Positions 1-9,448 of a DNA stretch of 64,000 bases are shown piece by piece. Origin of the DNA: Girardinichthys multiradiatus. Lineage: Eukaryota; Chordata; Actinopteri; Cyprinodontiformes; Goodeidae. A program made the position numbers and the translations under genes. The stretch spans positions 5,043,163-5,107,162 of the forward strand of contig NC_061811.1 of the NCBI RefSeq assembly GCF_021462225.1, written 5' to 3'. Position 1 is the first letter of the stretch. Every line of letters starts with the position of its first letter. The notes under the pieces were generated by a model. It did no database searches. It had not been told where the DNA came from and worked only from the letters and a program-made list of their open reading frames with translations.

Positions 1-792
1 AACAAAAGGGGTTATGAGGAAACAATGTGCATTTTAAGAATAATAGAAGTCAAATTATGTTCAAATCTTTGCAAATAAAAATTACTCTGACAGAGAAATA
101 AGTAAGTAGTGTGTGAATGTGTGTGAATGGGAATGACTGATTTCATTGTAATGCATCTTTGAGGGACATTAAAAGCGCTAATAAAGGTCTGATGTTCTGA
201 TGATCTTTGCCAAATTTATATCTTAATAAGGTTTCCAGAATCTTTTCCGAAAAATCATATAAAGATAGCAAAGGTTCTACCTGTATTAAAAATACTGATA
301 ACTATAGGAAAGTTCATAGATCTGTCTTCAATTTTTCCTAATTCTTTTACAAACAGGTTATTTAAACTTTCATGTGGCCAAATGTCTGTGTTTGACTTTC
401 TGTTTTTGTGAAATAAATGTCTGTTTCATGTTATGTAAAAATTAGAGTCCTCAACATTACCATAATAATATTAGGTTAGTTCTCTATGGTAAAACAAAAA
501 GATTTTAACAGATGTTTAGACTTTTTCCAGTCAGGTTCAAAATGATTGAATTAGACTCAAACTTAACATAAGATTAAATTAACCTTAACAGAATTACTGG
601 ACTGGACTGAAATAGAGAAAACTTGAGTTAATTGAAACAAACTTTAGTTACTTGAACTAAATACAAAGCTGACTGAAACTGTATGTTGTATCTATAAAAC
701 TGGGTAAAACAAACTAAGATTATAAGATATAATATGCCCTTCATTTTTTGTGTTCATCAGTGAGTGAGTTTTTATTTTTTTATTTTTAATAA
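1..792. other. AT-rich stretch without a recognisable gene
   Basis: No coding sequence, LTR or RNA gene is recognisable. Around 105-190 there is a short decayed piece resembling the common teleost repeat that carries an 'aaaagcgct...ataaa' core; this is weak. No match to the LTR at 3793-4173 is seen here, so the 5' LTR of the retroviral remnant that follows is either upstream of the window or lost. Confidence 0.5.
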
Positions 793-1263
793 GAACTAAA
801 CCAAACATTATCTGAAGAAATAGCAAAAAGCCGAAAAGACTTAAAAGATACCCCTCTGACAGATGGAGAAACATTATTTGTAGACGGGTCTTCCAAAAAA
901 GATGAGAAAGGTAAAACAAAAACCGGATATGCTGTAGTAACTCTTGATAAAGTACTGAAAGCAGAAGCACTCCCTTCACACTACTCAGCGCAAGCTGCTG
1001 AGTTAGTAGCCTTAACTGAAGCATGCAAATTAATGACAGGAAAAAGTGCAACAATATACACTGATAGCCAGTATGCATATGCAACAACGCATACTTTTGC
1101 ACAACATTGGAAAAATAGGGGTATGATTACCTCCACTGGAAAACCTGTAACACATGCAGCACTATTAACAGAGCTATTGCAAGCAGTCCAACTGCCAAAA
1201 AAGCTTGCAATATGCAAATGTGCGGCACACACCACAGGAACAGACACTGTGCAGAAAATAAAC
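793..1263 (+). pseudogene. Endogenous retrovirus pol remnant: RNase H domain
   Basis: This is a decayed piece of a retroviral pol encoding RNase H, the domain that degrades the RNA strand of RNA/DNA hybrids during reverse transcription. The reading frame is open from just after a stop at 790-792. Three of the expected acidic catalytic positions are visible: the Asp of a DGSS motif near nt 880, the Glu of AAELVAL near nt 1000, and the Asp of YTDSQYA near nt 1063. The C-terminal part with the fourth acidic residue is missing. The frame is lost near nt 1250-1265, where sequence from the integrase N-terminus follows in another frame, so a deletion or frameshift joined the two. No reverse transcriptase is found upstream. 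The overall look is class I (gamma/epsilon-like), which agrees with the env downstream. The domain call is fairly sure; the exact 5' boundary is not. Confidence 0.8.
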
Positions 1264-1472
1264 CTATCCTACCAAAAAACCTATACAAATGGGCAGCAAT
1301 TTCGAGTCATGGAGTTTCTCATGTCTCGAGAGGAGGAATGGTAGGATTAGTGAACAAAATATACACAACATATGGATTTAACTCTTATTCAAAAAATTTT
1401 TGTAGAACATGTTTGATCTGTGCTAAACACAATGCACAAGGGAACTTCAGACCAAAAAGGGGACTAAAATAA
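1264..1472 (+). pseudogene. Endogenous retrovirus pol remnant: integrase zinc-binding domain
   Basis: In a frame different from the preceding RNase H piece, the translation shows the N-terminal zinc-binding module of a retroviral integrase: a His-x3-His pair (HGVSH, near nt 1300-1314) and, about 30 residues later, a Cys-x2-Cys pair (CLIC, near nt 1411-1422). The frame ends at a stop at 1470-1472, directly after the sequence following the zinc finger. The catalytic core (DDE) and C-terminal domain are absent, so roughly the last two thirds of integrase have been deleted. The env gene follows after about 200 bp. It is a pseudogene and cannot encode a working integrase. Confidence 0.75.
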
Positions 1473-1544
1473 GTTTCTTAATAGCAGTGTTTATTCTAAC
1501 CATCATAATTTGTGTTGTGGTCATAGCATTGTGGTATCTGTTGT

Positions 1545-1573
1545 AGCATTGTAGCTCTTCATCTGACCTTCAG
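1545..1573 (+). promoter_or_regulatory. Candidate 3' splice site for env mRNA
   Basis: A pyrimidine-rich run (ctcttcatctgaccttcag) ends in AG at 1572-1573, about 115 bp before the env ATG. Gammaretroviral env is normally made from a spliced mRNA, so an acceptor is expected here. The matching donor would lie near the 5' LTR, which is not in the window. Inferred from sequence shape only. Confidence 0.35.
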
Positions 1574-1687
1574 AGAAAGTCCGGCTACAAAGGGAGCTGC
1601 AATCATAGTTTGCAGCTGTCTCAAACCGGTGAAGATTGTCCACAGCTCTGTTACAGGTTTTTAGGAAGGGCGCCAATCTACAGAAAG

Positions 1688-3643
1688 ATGTTCACGCCAA
1701 CACACAAAAAGATATTGATAATAGGGGGCGTCATCTCGATCATAATTGTAGGTGCCCTGCTAATATGGGAAAGAAATCATAGAACACTGCATAAAAGATC
1801 CCGGTCATCTGACCTTGACGAATCTGACGACAATAACAGGTGTGGAACAAAAAGAGCTTACCAATTCGGATTAATGGTGTGTGTGCAGTCAAACACCACC
1901 ACGAATCTTGTCATTCCACTTACCAGTCTTAGCCGTAAAACAGAAAAAGGCCAAGATTATAAAAACTACAAATGGTACTTGACTAATGATCAAAAACAAA
2001 CACAATGGGCCACAATAGTAGCTGATGCAAATAATGAATGGACCCCAACGTGGGGCACTACTGCATATGCAAAGCACCAGAAAAAACTATTCAAACTTAA
2101 CGCAACAAGTACAGCTATATATCTAACTGTGAATCTTACAAAAACCTCCCTAAAACCCCCTGGGAGCAACTTACAGGGAGATTGTTGGCTTTTCCTACTA
2201 AGGGCCTATTCATCAGGGACGGATCCCAGTTTCCAACTGTTTATTTGTGAACATAAGAATACAACGACTCTCTCTCAAAAAACAGTAGAGAAAGGAGTTA
2301 GAATTGATCCTGAGAACCTGACCACAGACGACTGGTTTAAAATAACTACAGGAATATCTAAAATAGATAACAACTGGCTCTTAATGGCAGAACAGGCTGC
2401 CCAGGCAGTAAAAACAGATTGTGTAGTATGTATGGGAGCCAGACCACTGTTACAGGTGGTCCCCTCAACGTTGACAGAAAAATGCTTAGTAGAAGTAATG
2501 AACAGCACAAGACTCTCAACAAACTGTACTATGTGGGATAAGATTTATCCTTTGACTACCGCCGAAAAACAAAAACCGATGTTTTCAAATAAGGTTGCTC
2601 CAGGAAATTTTTCCTGTATAAACCGAACAGGTGTGGGATCAAACATAAGCAGACTCAATAAAGATCAATGTCACTCCATCATAGCAGTAGGTGTCAGCTT
2701 TAAACCTAAAGCACGCAGCGACATCTGGTGGTGGTGTGGAGACGATAAACTGTATGACAGGTTGCCATACAACACAACTGGTTTGTGTGCATCAGTGTCA
2801 TTAATATTTCCCGTGTCTGTCATTCCACTCTCAGTGGCAGAGTTGTTGGGAACAGTAGCCAGTATATTTCCACATACCTGGAAAAGTAGAGTAAAAAGAT
2901 CAGGATGGAGTAAAGACGACCCTACTTATATAGATAGCATAGGAATACCAAGAGGAGTTCCTGATGAATATAAATTAGCAGATCAAGTAGCAGCAGGTTT
3001 TGAATCCACCATATGCTGGTGGTGCACAATAAATAAAAATGTTGACAGAATAAATTACATCCATTACAATGTGCAACGACTAGGAAATAAAACTGAAGAA
3101 GGATTCTCAGCCATCCATGAACAATTGTCAGCTACCTCTTTAATGGCTTTCCAAAATAGAATTGCTGTCGATATGCTCTTAGCTGAAAAAGGTGGAGTAT
3201 GTTCAATATTTGGGCATCAATGTTGTACATTTATTCCAAATAACACCGCAGCTGATGGGAGCCTCACCAAGGCCCTGGAGGGCCTTAGGTCACTTAACAG
3301 CAAAATGAAAGATCATTCTGGAGTTGACACCACAATGTGGGATGGGTTTGGAGAAATGTTTGGTAAATATAAACAATTAGTGTTGTCTATCCTTATGTCA
3401 ATAGCAGTCTTTGCAGCTATTCTCACATTGTGTGGATGTTGCTGTATTCCGTGTATAAGAGCTTTGTGCACTCGCATAATAACCTCTGCTATTCAGCCAG
3501 TCAAAACAGAAATGTCAGAGATGTATGCCCTCCTGAGACCTGAGGAGACAGAAGGAGCCAGTGATGATGATGATGATGACCAGGAAGAAGAAGAGACTTC
3601 TCTGCATTTCCCTGATCTGTATCCTGACCCTAACGACAATTAG
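1688..3643 (+). CDS. env: Intact endogenous retroviral envelope glycoprotein (class I / gamma-type)
   Basis: An uninterrupted 651-codon frame from ATG 1688 to the TAG at 3641-3643. The frame is open further upstream, to about 1610, but the first in-frame ATG is at 1688. In order: a short basic start and a hydrophobic segment (residues 9-27; signal peptide or signal anchor); a surface subunit with CVVC at 245-248, the CxxC type used in gammaretroviral subunit linkage; a furin-type site RVKR at 401-404; a transmembrane subunit with CWWC at 443-446, an LQNR-like segment before GGVC, and a C-x6-CC motif (Cys505, Cys512, Cys513); a membrane span at about 564-586 followed by a cysteine cluster (possible palmitoylation); a YALL motif at 613-616; and a strongly acidic tail. 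About a dozen N-x-S/T sequons lie in the ectodomain. Membrane fusion is the family role. Upstream pol is wrecked while this frame is clean, so recent insertion or selection on the ORF are both open. The conserved env-derived ORF described in spiny-rayed fishes (percomORF) is a possible relative, not established. Confidence 0.9.
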   Translation: MFTPTHKKILIIGGVISIIIVGALLIWERNHRTLHKRSRSSDLDESDDNNRCGTKRAYQFGLMVCVQSNTTTNLVIPLTSLSRKTEKGQDYKNYKWYLTNDQKQTQWATIVADANNEWTPTWGTTAYAKHQKKLFKLNATSTAIYLTVNLTKTSLKPPGSNLQGDCWLFLLRAYSSGTDPSFQLFICEHKNTTTLSQKTVEKGVRIDPENLTTDDWFKITTGISKIDNNWLLMAEQAAQAVKTDCVVCMGARPLLQVVPSTLTEKCLVEVMNSTRLSTNCTMWDKIYPLTTAEKQKPMFSNKVAPGNFSCINRTGVGSNISRLNKDQCHSIIAVGVSFKPKARSDIWWWCGDDKLYDRLPYNTTGLCASVSLIFPVSVIPLSVAELLGTVASIFPHTWKSRVKRSGWSKDDPTYIDSIGIPRGVPDEYKLADQVAAGFESTICWWCTINKNVDRINYIHYNVQRLGNKTEEGFSAIHEQLSATSLMAFQNRIAVDMLLAEKGGVCSIFGHQCCTFIPNNTAADGSLTKALEGLRSLNSKMKDHSGVDTTMWDGFGEMFGKYKQLVLSILMSIAVFAAILTLCGCCCIPCIRALCTRIITSAIQPVKTEMSEMYALLRPEETEGASDDDDDDQEEEETSLHFPDLYPDPNDN

Positions 3644-3778
3644 TTGTATACAGTAAACTTAAAGACCTCCTGCTACTTTTTTAATGACATGTACAGATAA
3701 AACACACCATGATGTCTTAACTGAAAATCTGAGAAGAAAAGGTTAATGATTGATGTATCAAGTGTTTAAAACATTTAT
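3644..3778. other. env 3' untranslated spacer
   Basis: AT-rich sequence between the env stop and the polypurine tract. No further frame is seen; an accessory gene is not supported. Confidence 0.6.
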
Positions 3779-3792
3779 AAAGAGGAGGAAAA
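3779..3792 (+). promoter_or_regulatory. Polypurine tract of the retroviral remnant
   Basis: The run aaagaggaggaaaa sits directly against the LTR start TGTTAGGG at 3793. This is where a retroviral plus-strand primer is expected, and its position agrees with the LTR boundaries deduced from the inverted ends. Confidence 0.75.
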
Positions 3793-4173
3793 TGTTAGGG
3801 TTAATTAATGATTATATATGTTTTAACTTTAATAGAAGTGAAGCTTGCTGTTCAGAGTGATTATATCTTATATGTACAAGAGCTGCAAGATAGAGACAGG
3901 ATGTTCTAGAACATTCTGTCGGTGCAGCTGTATCCAATCTTATGAGTGTGCATCCCTCCCTTTAGTGGTTGGAGCATTTTGTAACCAGGGCGTTTTTTCT
4001 CTTATCTCTTATCAATAAAATGCAGAGGGAGCAGAGGCTGTTTTCAGAGTGTTGGTGGAGGATTGTAACTGAGCAGCCTCTGAAACACTCTCACCTGCAG
4101 GTTAAAATGAACTAACTTCTCTGTGTCTTTCTTTGTGCAGAATTGTGAAAGTGTTTGGTGTTTAAACCTAACA
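3793..4173 (+). mobile_element. 3' LTR of the retroviral remnant (381 bp)
   Basis: The LTR begins TGTTAGG and ends CCTAACA (4167-4173), an inverted terminal pair with the canonical TG...CA. It is preceded immediately by a polypurine tract and contains an AATAAA at 4014-4019. There is no second copy in the window, so this is the 3' end of a 5'-deleted provirus rather than a solo LTR. The 4-6 bp host duplication cannot be confirmed without the 5' end; the bases after the LTR are ttgct. Confidence 0.8.
4014..4019 (+). terminator. Polyadenylation signal AATAAA in the LTR
   Basis: A canonical hexamer about 220 bp into the LTR. It fits the R/U5 layout of a retroviral LTR and would end the env transcript if the locus is transcribed. 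Confidence 0.65.
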
Positions 4174-4689
4174 TTGCTAATGCAAGTAACTATGAGGGAA
4201 AAAAAGGTGAGGGGTACTTGTCTTGTGTTTGTGTAATGTATGTGCATTTTCAGGAGGTGAGGTGATAAAAAAGAATATTCCACAGGAGGGTTCAATAGTT
4301 GTTATTCAGACCTGCACGGGTCCCCTCTCATAGAAATCACTGACTCTCCTGGGAATCTGCCAGATGTATTGATTTTTATTTAAATTTAACTTAGTGATGA
4401 ATATGGGACATGTCATTGGAGAGAGGCATTCGTCAAATAATTACCAACATCTATTCATTAATTGGAAGGCAAAAGAGATGGAACACTCAATATTCATTAG
4501 GGTCTGGAAAGACTTTGGAAACGTGCAGTTTGACACAAAGACGTTGGAGAAATGCGTCCCCTGATCACACAATGCAGAGTTGTCCTTGTAAACCAAAGTG
4601 GACTCAAGACAATAATGCATGTAATGATAAAGTATAAAGTATAGACTGTGGCCAAAATATGCAAACTTCTTGTACATTTAGTAAAAATA
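4174..4689. other. Unassigned sequence downstream of the retroviral LTR
   Basis: No gene or recognised repeat. Short frames occur on both strands but show no domain features. Confidence 0.45.
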
Positions 4690-5050
4690 CACCCACAAAA
4701 TTAAATATATTTTAATAGGATTTATCTGACAGACCAGCAAAAATGTGTAAACTAGAAGGAAAATGATTCATGAATTTTACAATTCTTTACAAAAAAAATC
4801 TGAACAGTATGGACTGCATTTATGCTCAGCCTCATTTAATCTACAACCAAAAAACAAAACTAATTGCCCTCATAGGTGGTCTCAGAGGCCTCAGAGATTT
4901 GCTGGAGAACATTAGTGAACAGACAGCATCATGAAAACCAAGGACCATAGGAGACAGGTCAGGGAGAAAGTTATGGAGAAGTTTAAAGCTGGGTTACACT
5001 ACCTAACAAATCTGAAAAGTGTGGGTTGAATGGAGAGCATCTATGAACAT
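4690..5050 (+). mobile_element. Tc1-like transposon relic, 5' end and transposase start
   Basis: Resembles the 5' end of the common fish Tc1 type: terminal-repeat-like text near 4715-4790 (tatctgacagaccagcaaa, then aggaaaatgattcat), then near 4885-5000 the region that encodes the transposase N-terminus (agcatcatgaaaaccaagga, caggtcagggagaaagtt). Frame and length are badly decayed. A close relative is at 16830-17300. The adjoining piece of the same family runs on the opposite strand. Confidence 0.65.
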
Positions 5051-5084
5051 GAGCTCATCTCATTGTATTTCTGGCTGTATGTTT

Positions 5085-5700
5085 AGGGTTGGTGTTCTGC
5101 TGGAAGGTGAACCTCCACCCCAGTCTCAAGTCGTCTGCAGCCTCTAACAGTTTTTCTTCCAGGACTGTCCTGAATTTAGCTCCATCCATCTTCCCATAAA
5201 CTCTCACCAGCTAAAGAAAAGCATCCCCACAGCATTATACTGCCACCACCATGTTTCAGTGTGGGAATGGTGTGTTCATATTGATCTACAGTGTACTTTT
5301 CTGACCAACATCTGAACGTAGTCCAGAAAATTGAACCTCGGTATCTAAACAGAGCATCTTTTTCCTCATTTTTTTTTTTTTTTTTTTTAGATATGTTTTC
5401 GGCACTAGTGGCCATTATTTTGTATTTTTACTTTGACAGTAGGCAGACAGAAAAGAGGGGTAGAGAGAGGGGGAGACATTTGGCAAATGTCACCAGGTCT
5501 GGGACTCGAACCCGGGACAGCCACTTCGAGGACTATAGCCTTTGCACATGGTCGCGCGCTTTCGCCCCTACACCATCAGCACACCGCCCTTCTTCCTTAT
5601 TTTTATTGCGTCTCCATGGTGACTTGAGGCAAACTGCAAATTGGATATCATGCAAAATATTTTGCAATTAGGCTTTCAAGTAATATCAACTATAAAGAAA
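5085..5700 (-). mobile_element. Tc1-like transposon relic, central part, inverted
   Basis: On the - strand this piece encodes decayed transposase including the motif [16 protein letters not shown] (about nt 5190-5265), a hallmark of Tc1 transposases around the second half of the catalytic domain. It lies head to head with the + strand 5' piece at 4690-5050, so either two relics abut or one copy was partly inverted. A SINE interrupts it at about 5373-5592; the relic resumes after the SINE with gcaaactgcaaa near 5628. Confidence 0.7.
5373..5592 (-). mobile_element. tRNA-derived SINE
   Basis: Read on the - strand, this begins with a tRNA-like head containing an A-box-like segment (gatggtgtaggggcgaaag) and a clear B box within gggttcgagtccc (complement at about 5502-5514), followed by a CT-rich body and a 3' A-tail (T run at about 5371-5389 on the + strand). 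Imperfect target duplications flank it (ttcctcatttt at 5362-5372 and ttccttatttt at 5593-5603, one mismatch). It was inserted into the Tc1 relic and would be transcribed by RNA polymerase III from the internal boxes. Confidence 0.75.
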
Positions 5701-6639
5701 AAATTCTGTGCAAGGTAAAGTTTTAAAGACTATTCTGATATGATTGTTAAGAATAAAAATAAAAGTAGAAAATATAGTTCTACTTAACCACACAAAAGCA
5801 GTAAGAAAGATTTTAAAAATAGGTTGTCCACCCTAATACAAATATTTTGTTTCTCAAATAAAATATAGACACGTGTTTGGTAAGCACCACAAAAAAAGTA
5901 TTAGTATAAGTATATGATGTGATAAAGCACCACAAAAAACCCAACAGAAGTATTTTTTTATAAAAAGCCTAAAACTGCAAACTTACTTCTTGAACAAACA
6001 TTTTTTTCTTAAAATAATCAAAACTAATGAGCTGAAATTAAACTCTCTCACTTTGACAGCAGCGTATCAAATTAGTTGAGAGAAAAGTGATCAGACCATG
6101 GTTCTCTATCTGATAACCTCTTCTGGTCCTGGTCTCCACTGAATATAAATCAGGCTACTCACCAGATGGAAGGTGAAGCAGTTTTTTTTTTTTTTTACAA
6201 GAATCAGCAGTCTTGTTATACACATGCTGCATAAAAAATCATCAAAACCCTTGTAACCTGCAATAATTCGCATGATTGGCTCACTGAGTGCAAGTTCCTT
6301 TGGTGCGCATCAAGTCAAACTGACCAAAGTGGCCTATGGGCTTTAGCAAACAGACCTGTGGTTATTGAGTACAATCACAACACTAATTATCCTGCATGCG
6401 AGCTGCTGCGGGGCTTTGCCCTTTGAGAGAAGCAATCAAACAGTCGACAAAAGGCTGAATAATCACGCTGTGAGTGTGCTGGCCAAGGCCTGGCTGTGTG
6501 TGTTGTATGTGTGCGTGTGAGAGAGCTTCATACTGTACAGCTCTAACATCAGTAAACATCTTATTGTTTACCAGGTGGATCTTTTGATTATTTACTTGCG
6601 GTTTTGTTTTTATGCTTAATAAAATTAGAGCTTCAAGAG
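5701..6639. other. AT-rich stretch without a recognisable gene
   Basis: Contains homopolymer runs (T run near 6181-6196) and a G/T-rich patch near 6475-6520. No gene, RNA or classified element is supported. Confidence 0.45.
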
Positions 6640-6987
6640 TTAATGTGGTAGTACAAACCTCTAGCACTGTTGCCTTGCAGCAAGAAGGTCTTGGGTTCAA
6701 CTCCCAGCCAGGGCTCTTTCTGCATGGGGTTTGTAGGTTCTCCCTGTGCATGTGTGGGTTCTCTCTGGGTACTCCGGCTTTCTCCCAGAGTCCAAAGACA
6801 AACCTGTTACATTAATTGGTCTCTGTAAATTGTCCTTAGGTGTTGGTTGTGTGTTGCCCTGCGATGGACTGGCGACCTGTCCAGGGTGTACCCCACATCC
6901 CGCCCATAGACTGCTGGAGATAGGCACCAGCTTCCCCACGACCCACTATGGAAGGAGCGGTATAGAAAATGACTGACTGACTGACAC
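6640..6987 (+). repeat. Dispersed teleost SINE/LINE-tail-like repeat ending in (TGAC)n
   Basis: A copy of a repeat seen several times here. Landmarks are cagcaagaaggtcttgggtt near 6679, ccctgcgatggactggcgac near 6857, ctgctggagataggcaccag near 6910, and an end ggtatagaaaatgactgactgactgac near 6959-6985. It carries no real gene, although it is GC-richer than its surroundings and so opens frames on both strands. Other copies: 10835-10990, 18979-19050, 33905-34025, 34058-34310, 51985-52140. Class (SINE versus LINE 3' end) not settled. Confidence 0.7.
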
Positions 6988-7629
6988 ATATAAGCTGACA
7001 TGTATTCTAAACAATTCAAGTGGAAAAACAAACGTATTACATATATGTAAATATGAAAAATAAAAGGTTGCAATAACCTGGTTACATAAAGGTGAAAATG
7101 TTGTAACTAAAGCATTACTAAAGTTTCTGTTTTTGCATTCAGTTTTCTTGAGTTCATAACTATATGCAGAAAGTTCAACAAGGACAGTTATGCTGTCCTG
7201 GTTGAATTCCCTAAAATATGCTCATTTGCATCCTTTAGCTAAAGCAATAGTTTACAGAGAGAATACAAAGGATCAAAACGTATCAGTCAGCATAAGAATG
7301 CAAATAAAATCTCCTGCAATATATATACACAGCATGGCACAACAACACTGGCAATATGGAGCAACAGGGATGTTATGACAACCGTACATTTCCCCAATAA
7401 TGAGAAAATTATTAGACTAAAACAAGTTCAGGGAGTCTGCCAAGACACAGACAGCACCACTTAAAGAGCTGCAGGATCAAGTACTGCTTGAGTATTTCAT
7501 GTGACAACAGTCTCCTGTTTTCACTGTACCTTTGGACTAAGAACCGTGGTTGCTGATTATTGTCTAGAAAATTCTTGTTATGGTTTTATAAAAGCAAACT
7601 TAAACTTTTTGGTCAGAAATGAACAGAAA
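6988..7629. other. Unassigned AT-rich sequence
   Basis: No supported gene. The part near 7385-7450 may belong to the Tc1 relic that follows, but the match is too weak to call. Confidence 0.4.
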
Positions 7630-8010
7630 TTTGGCACAAAAACAACAAAGAATATCACAGGAAGAACACCATACTCACCAGACATGGTGCTGGCTGCATC
7701 ATGCTCTGTGGTTACTTTTCTTCGGATGAAAGTGAATCACCTGAAGATAACAAATGTCCTGCTAAGAGATTTGGAGACATTTTGCAAAACAGCGCGGCCA
7801 TATTTTACCATGTCAGGATATATACAACAAGATTATTGCAGTTATTTACATGTTTTTTCCTTGAAAAAGATTTTTTTTTGTTTTTCTGATGAATTGTACA
7901 GAATAAATATCCAATTATCTGTTAAAAAGGGAGTTTGAAATTATGTATTATGGTCTTACATTTTACATTACAAAAACCTGACATTTTAACAGGGATATGT
8001 AAACTGCTGA
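7630..8010 (+). mobile_element. Tc1-like transposon relic (+)
   Basis: Near 7665-7735 the sequence corresponds to the Tc1 transposase GGG-S-x-M-L-W-G block, heavily mutated (the segment gctggctgcatcatgctctg). Near 7895-8010 it resembles the 3' terminal region of the same Tc1 type (gtcttacattttacattaca, tttaacagggatatgtaaac). The middle is deleted or decayed. Confidence 0.55.
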
Positions 8011-8816
8011 GCACCTCTTTACCTCTGTCTTACAGTTATTACTGATAAAATCAAGGTTTATCACACAAAAAGAAAATTCCCTGCGCTCCCTGCTCACCTT
8101 GTGTTGCATCTGTTTCCCATCCAATGCTGTGCTAAAGCCATAGTTAAGTTATGATTACAATGTGATGAATGAGGAGATCTCCTCTGAGCCATAAAAATGT
8201 CAAAATATGTCACAAACTCTGATATTTTATGCCATTCTACACCATCTCTCTCTAAGCAATCACCGCCTCATCTTAAACTACATTGAATATTGCAGTTACA
8301 TATACTGAAGTCAGAGCCAGCCCAAGCTATAAGCAAACTATGTTGCTGTTTAGGGCCCCTAAACCACAGGGTCCTCCTATGAATGCTTGAATTTTAACAC
8401 AGGCCAAAAATCTAAAATGGTTACATTAGTTTATTTAGAATGAGTATACTTTTAAGTTTGTTTTGATGGTTCTAGTATAGATAAATTAAAAACACAGTTT
8501 TATTATTTTAATAAAATAATATTTTAAAGAATGATCTGCTGAATAAAACCAACCTTCTGGATGACCAATTCTCAAAGGTGTTTAATTAGCTGCCTTTATT
8601 TACTCAAATAATATTTAAATAAATATTATTAAGGAAATTGTAAAATAATATTTAAGGAAATATTACTTTGAATAATAACCAAATCTTTCTGGAGAAATGG
8701 GACTTAATGTTGTTTACGTAGTTATCAAGTTTAGTAAAATAATATTTAGGGAAATATTATTTCCTAGTTTGAAAACTAACAACCTTTTTGTGTAAATTAT
8801 TTTTTCTAGGCAAGCA

Positions 8817-9440
8817 CATGTTCTTAGCTGTTAGCGGTTGGAGCTAACAAAAGAAGCTTATAGCTGATCATCAGAATCAAACACATACCTTTAAAATCCC
8901 ACAAATAAAAGGGTTAAATGCATAAGCGCGGACGGCGTGTTATGGCCGATCTTCTGTGTTTAAAATCACCCCTTAAATAAAGTTTGTCTTAACTTAAAAA
9001 AAAAAAAACACAAACACAGAACACATAAACTGAGCACATGTGCTGAGCAGATAATCTGCTAGCACTAAGATGGCTGAGTTTTCAACATAAACAAAACCAA
9101 ACGTTATAAAACGAAAAATGTTTAGGTTATTTCACTCTAAACTACTCTCTGCCCAACACAACCTCTTACGTGAACCGTGCTGAGGAAATGATGTCCGGGC
9201 GACGAAGTTGAAGAAAACATCCACAGTGAACAAAGGGTTAACTGCAGCTAACCTCCGCAGCTGTGGGGAGGGGTGGCTCGTTCTGTCGGCCGGCCGAACT
9301 GCACGTTACTGCTGTAACCATGGTGATGTGGTCCCGTTGTCCTTCCTTCAGACTGGGAAAACCGCTCCACTCGGCCTCGTAAAGTCCTGCTGGGAACTCT
9401 CTGCAACACAGTTTGGTTCTGTAGACCTCAGAGAGAAAGT
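8817..9440. other. CpG-richer non-coding part of the possible hAT element
   Basis: The stretch is richer in G, C and CpG than most of the window (for example gcgcggacggcgtgttatgg at 8926). An open frame at 9208-9597 runs into the nested LINE and shows no domain. It could be element interior or a captured host promoter; nothing in the sequence decides. Confidence 0.3.
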
Positions 9441-9448
9441 CAAGCAAC

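Noticed and set aside
1610..1687. Env starting at 1610
   Set aside because: The codon at 1610 is TTG; the first in-frame ATG is at 1688 and sits properly before the hydrophobic leader.
1688..3643. Firm assignment of the env to percomORF
   Set aside because: The idea fits an intact env in a fish, but pol and LTR remains are still attached and I cannot compare sequences or synteny here.
5500..5600. Functional tRNA gene
   Set aside because: The B box is good, but the rest does not form a tRNA cloverleaf with acceptor ends, and a SINE body and A-tail follow.
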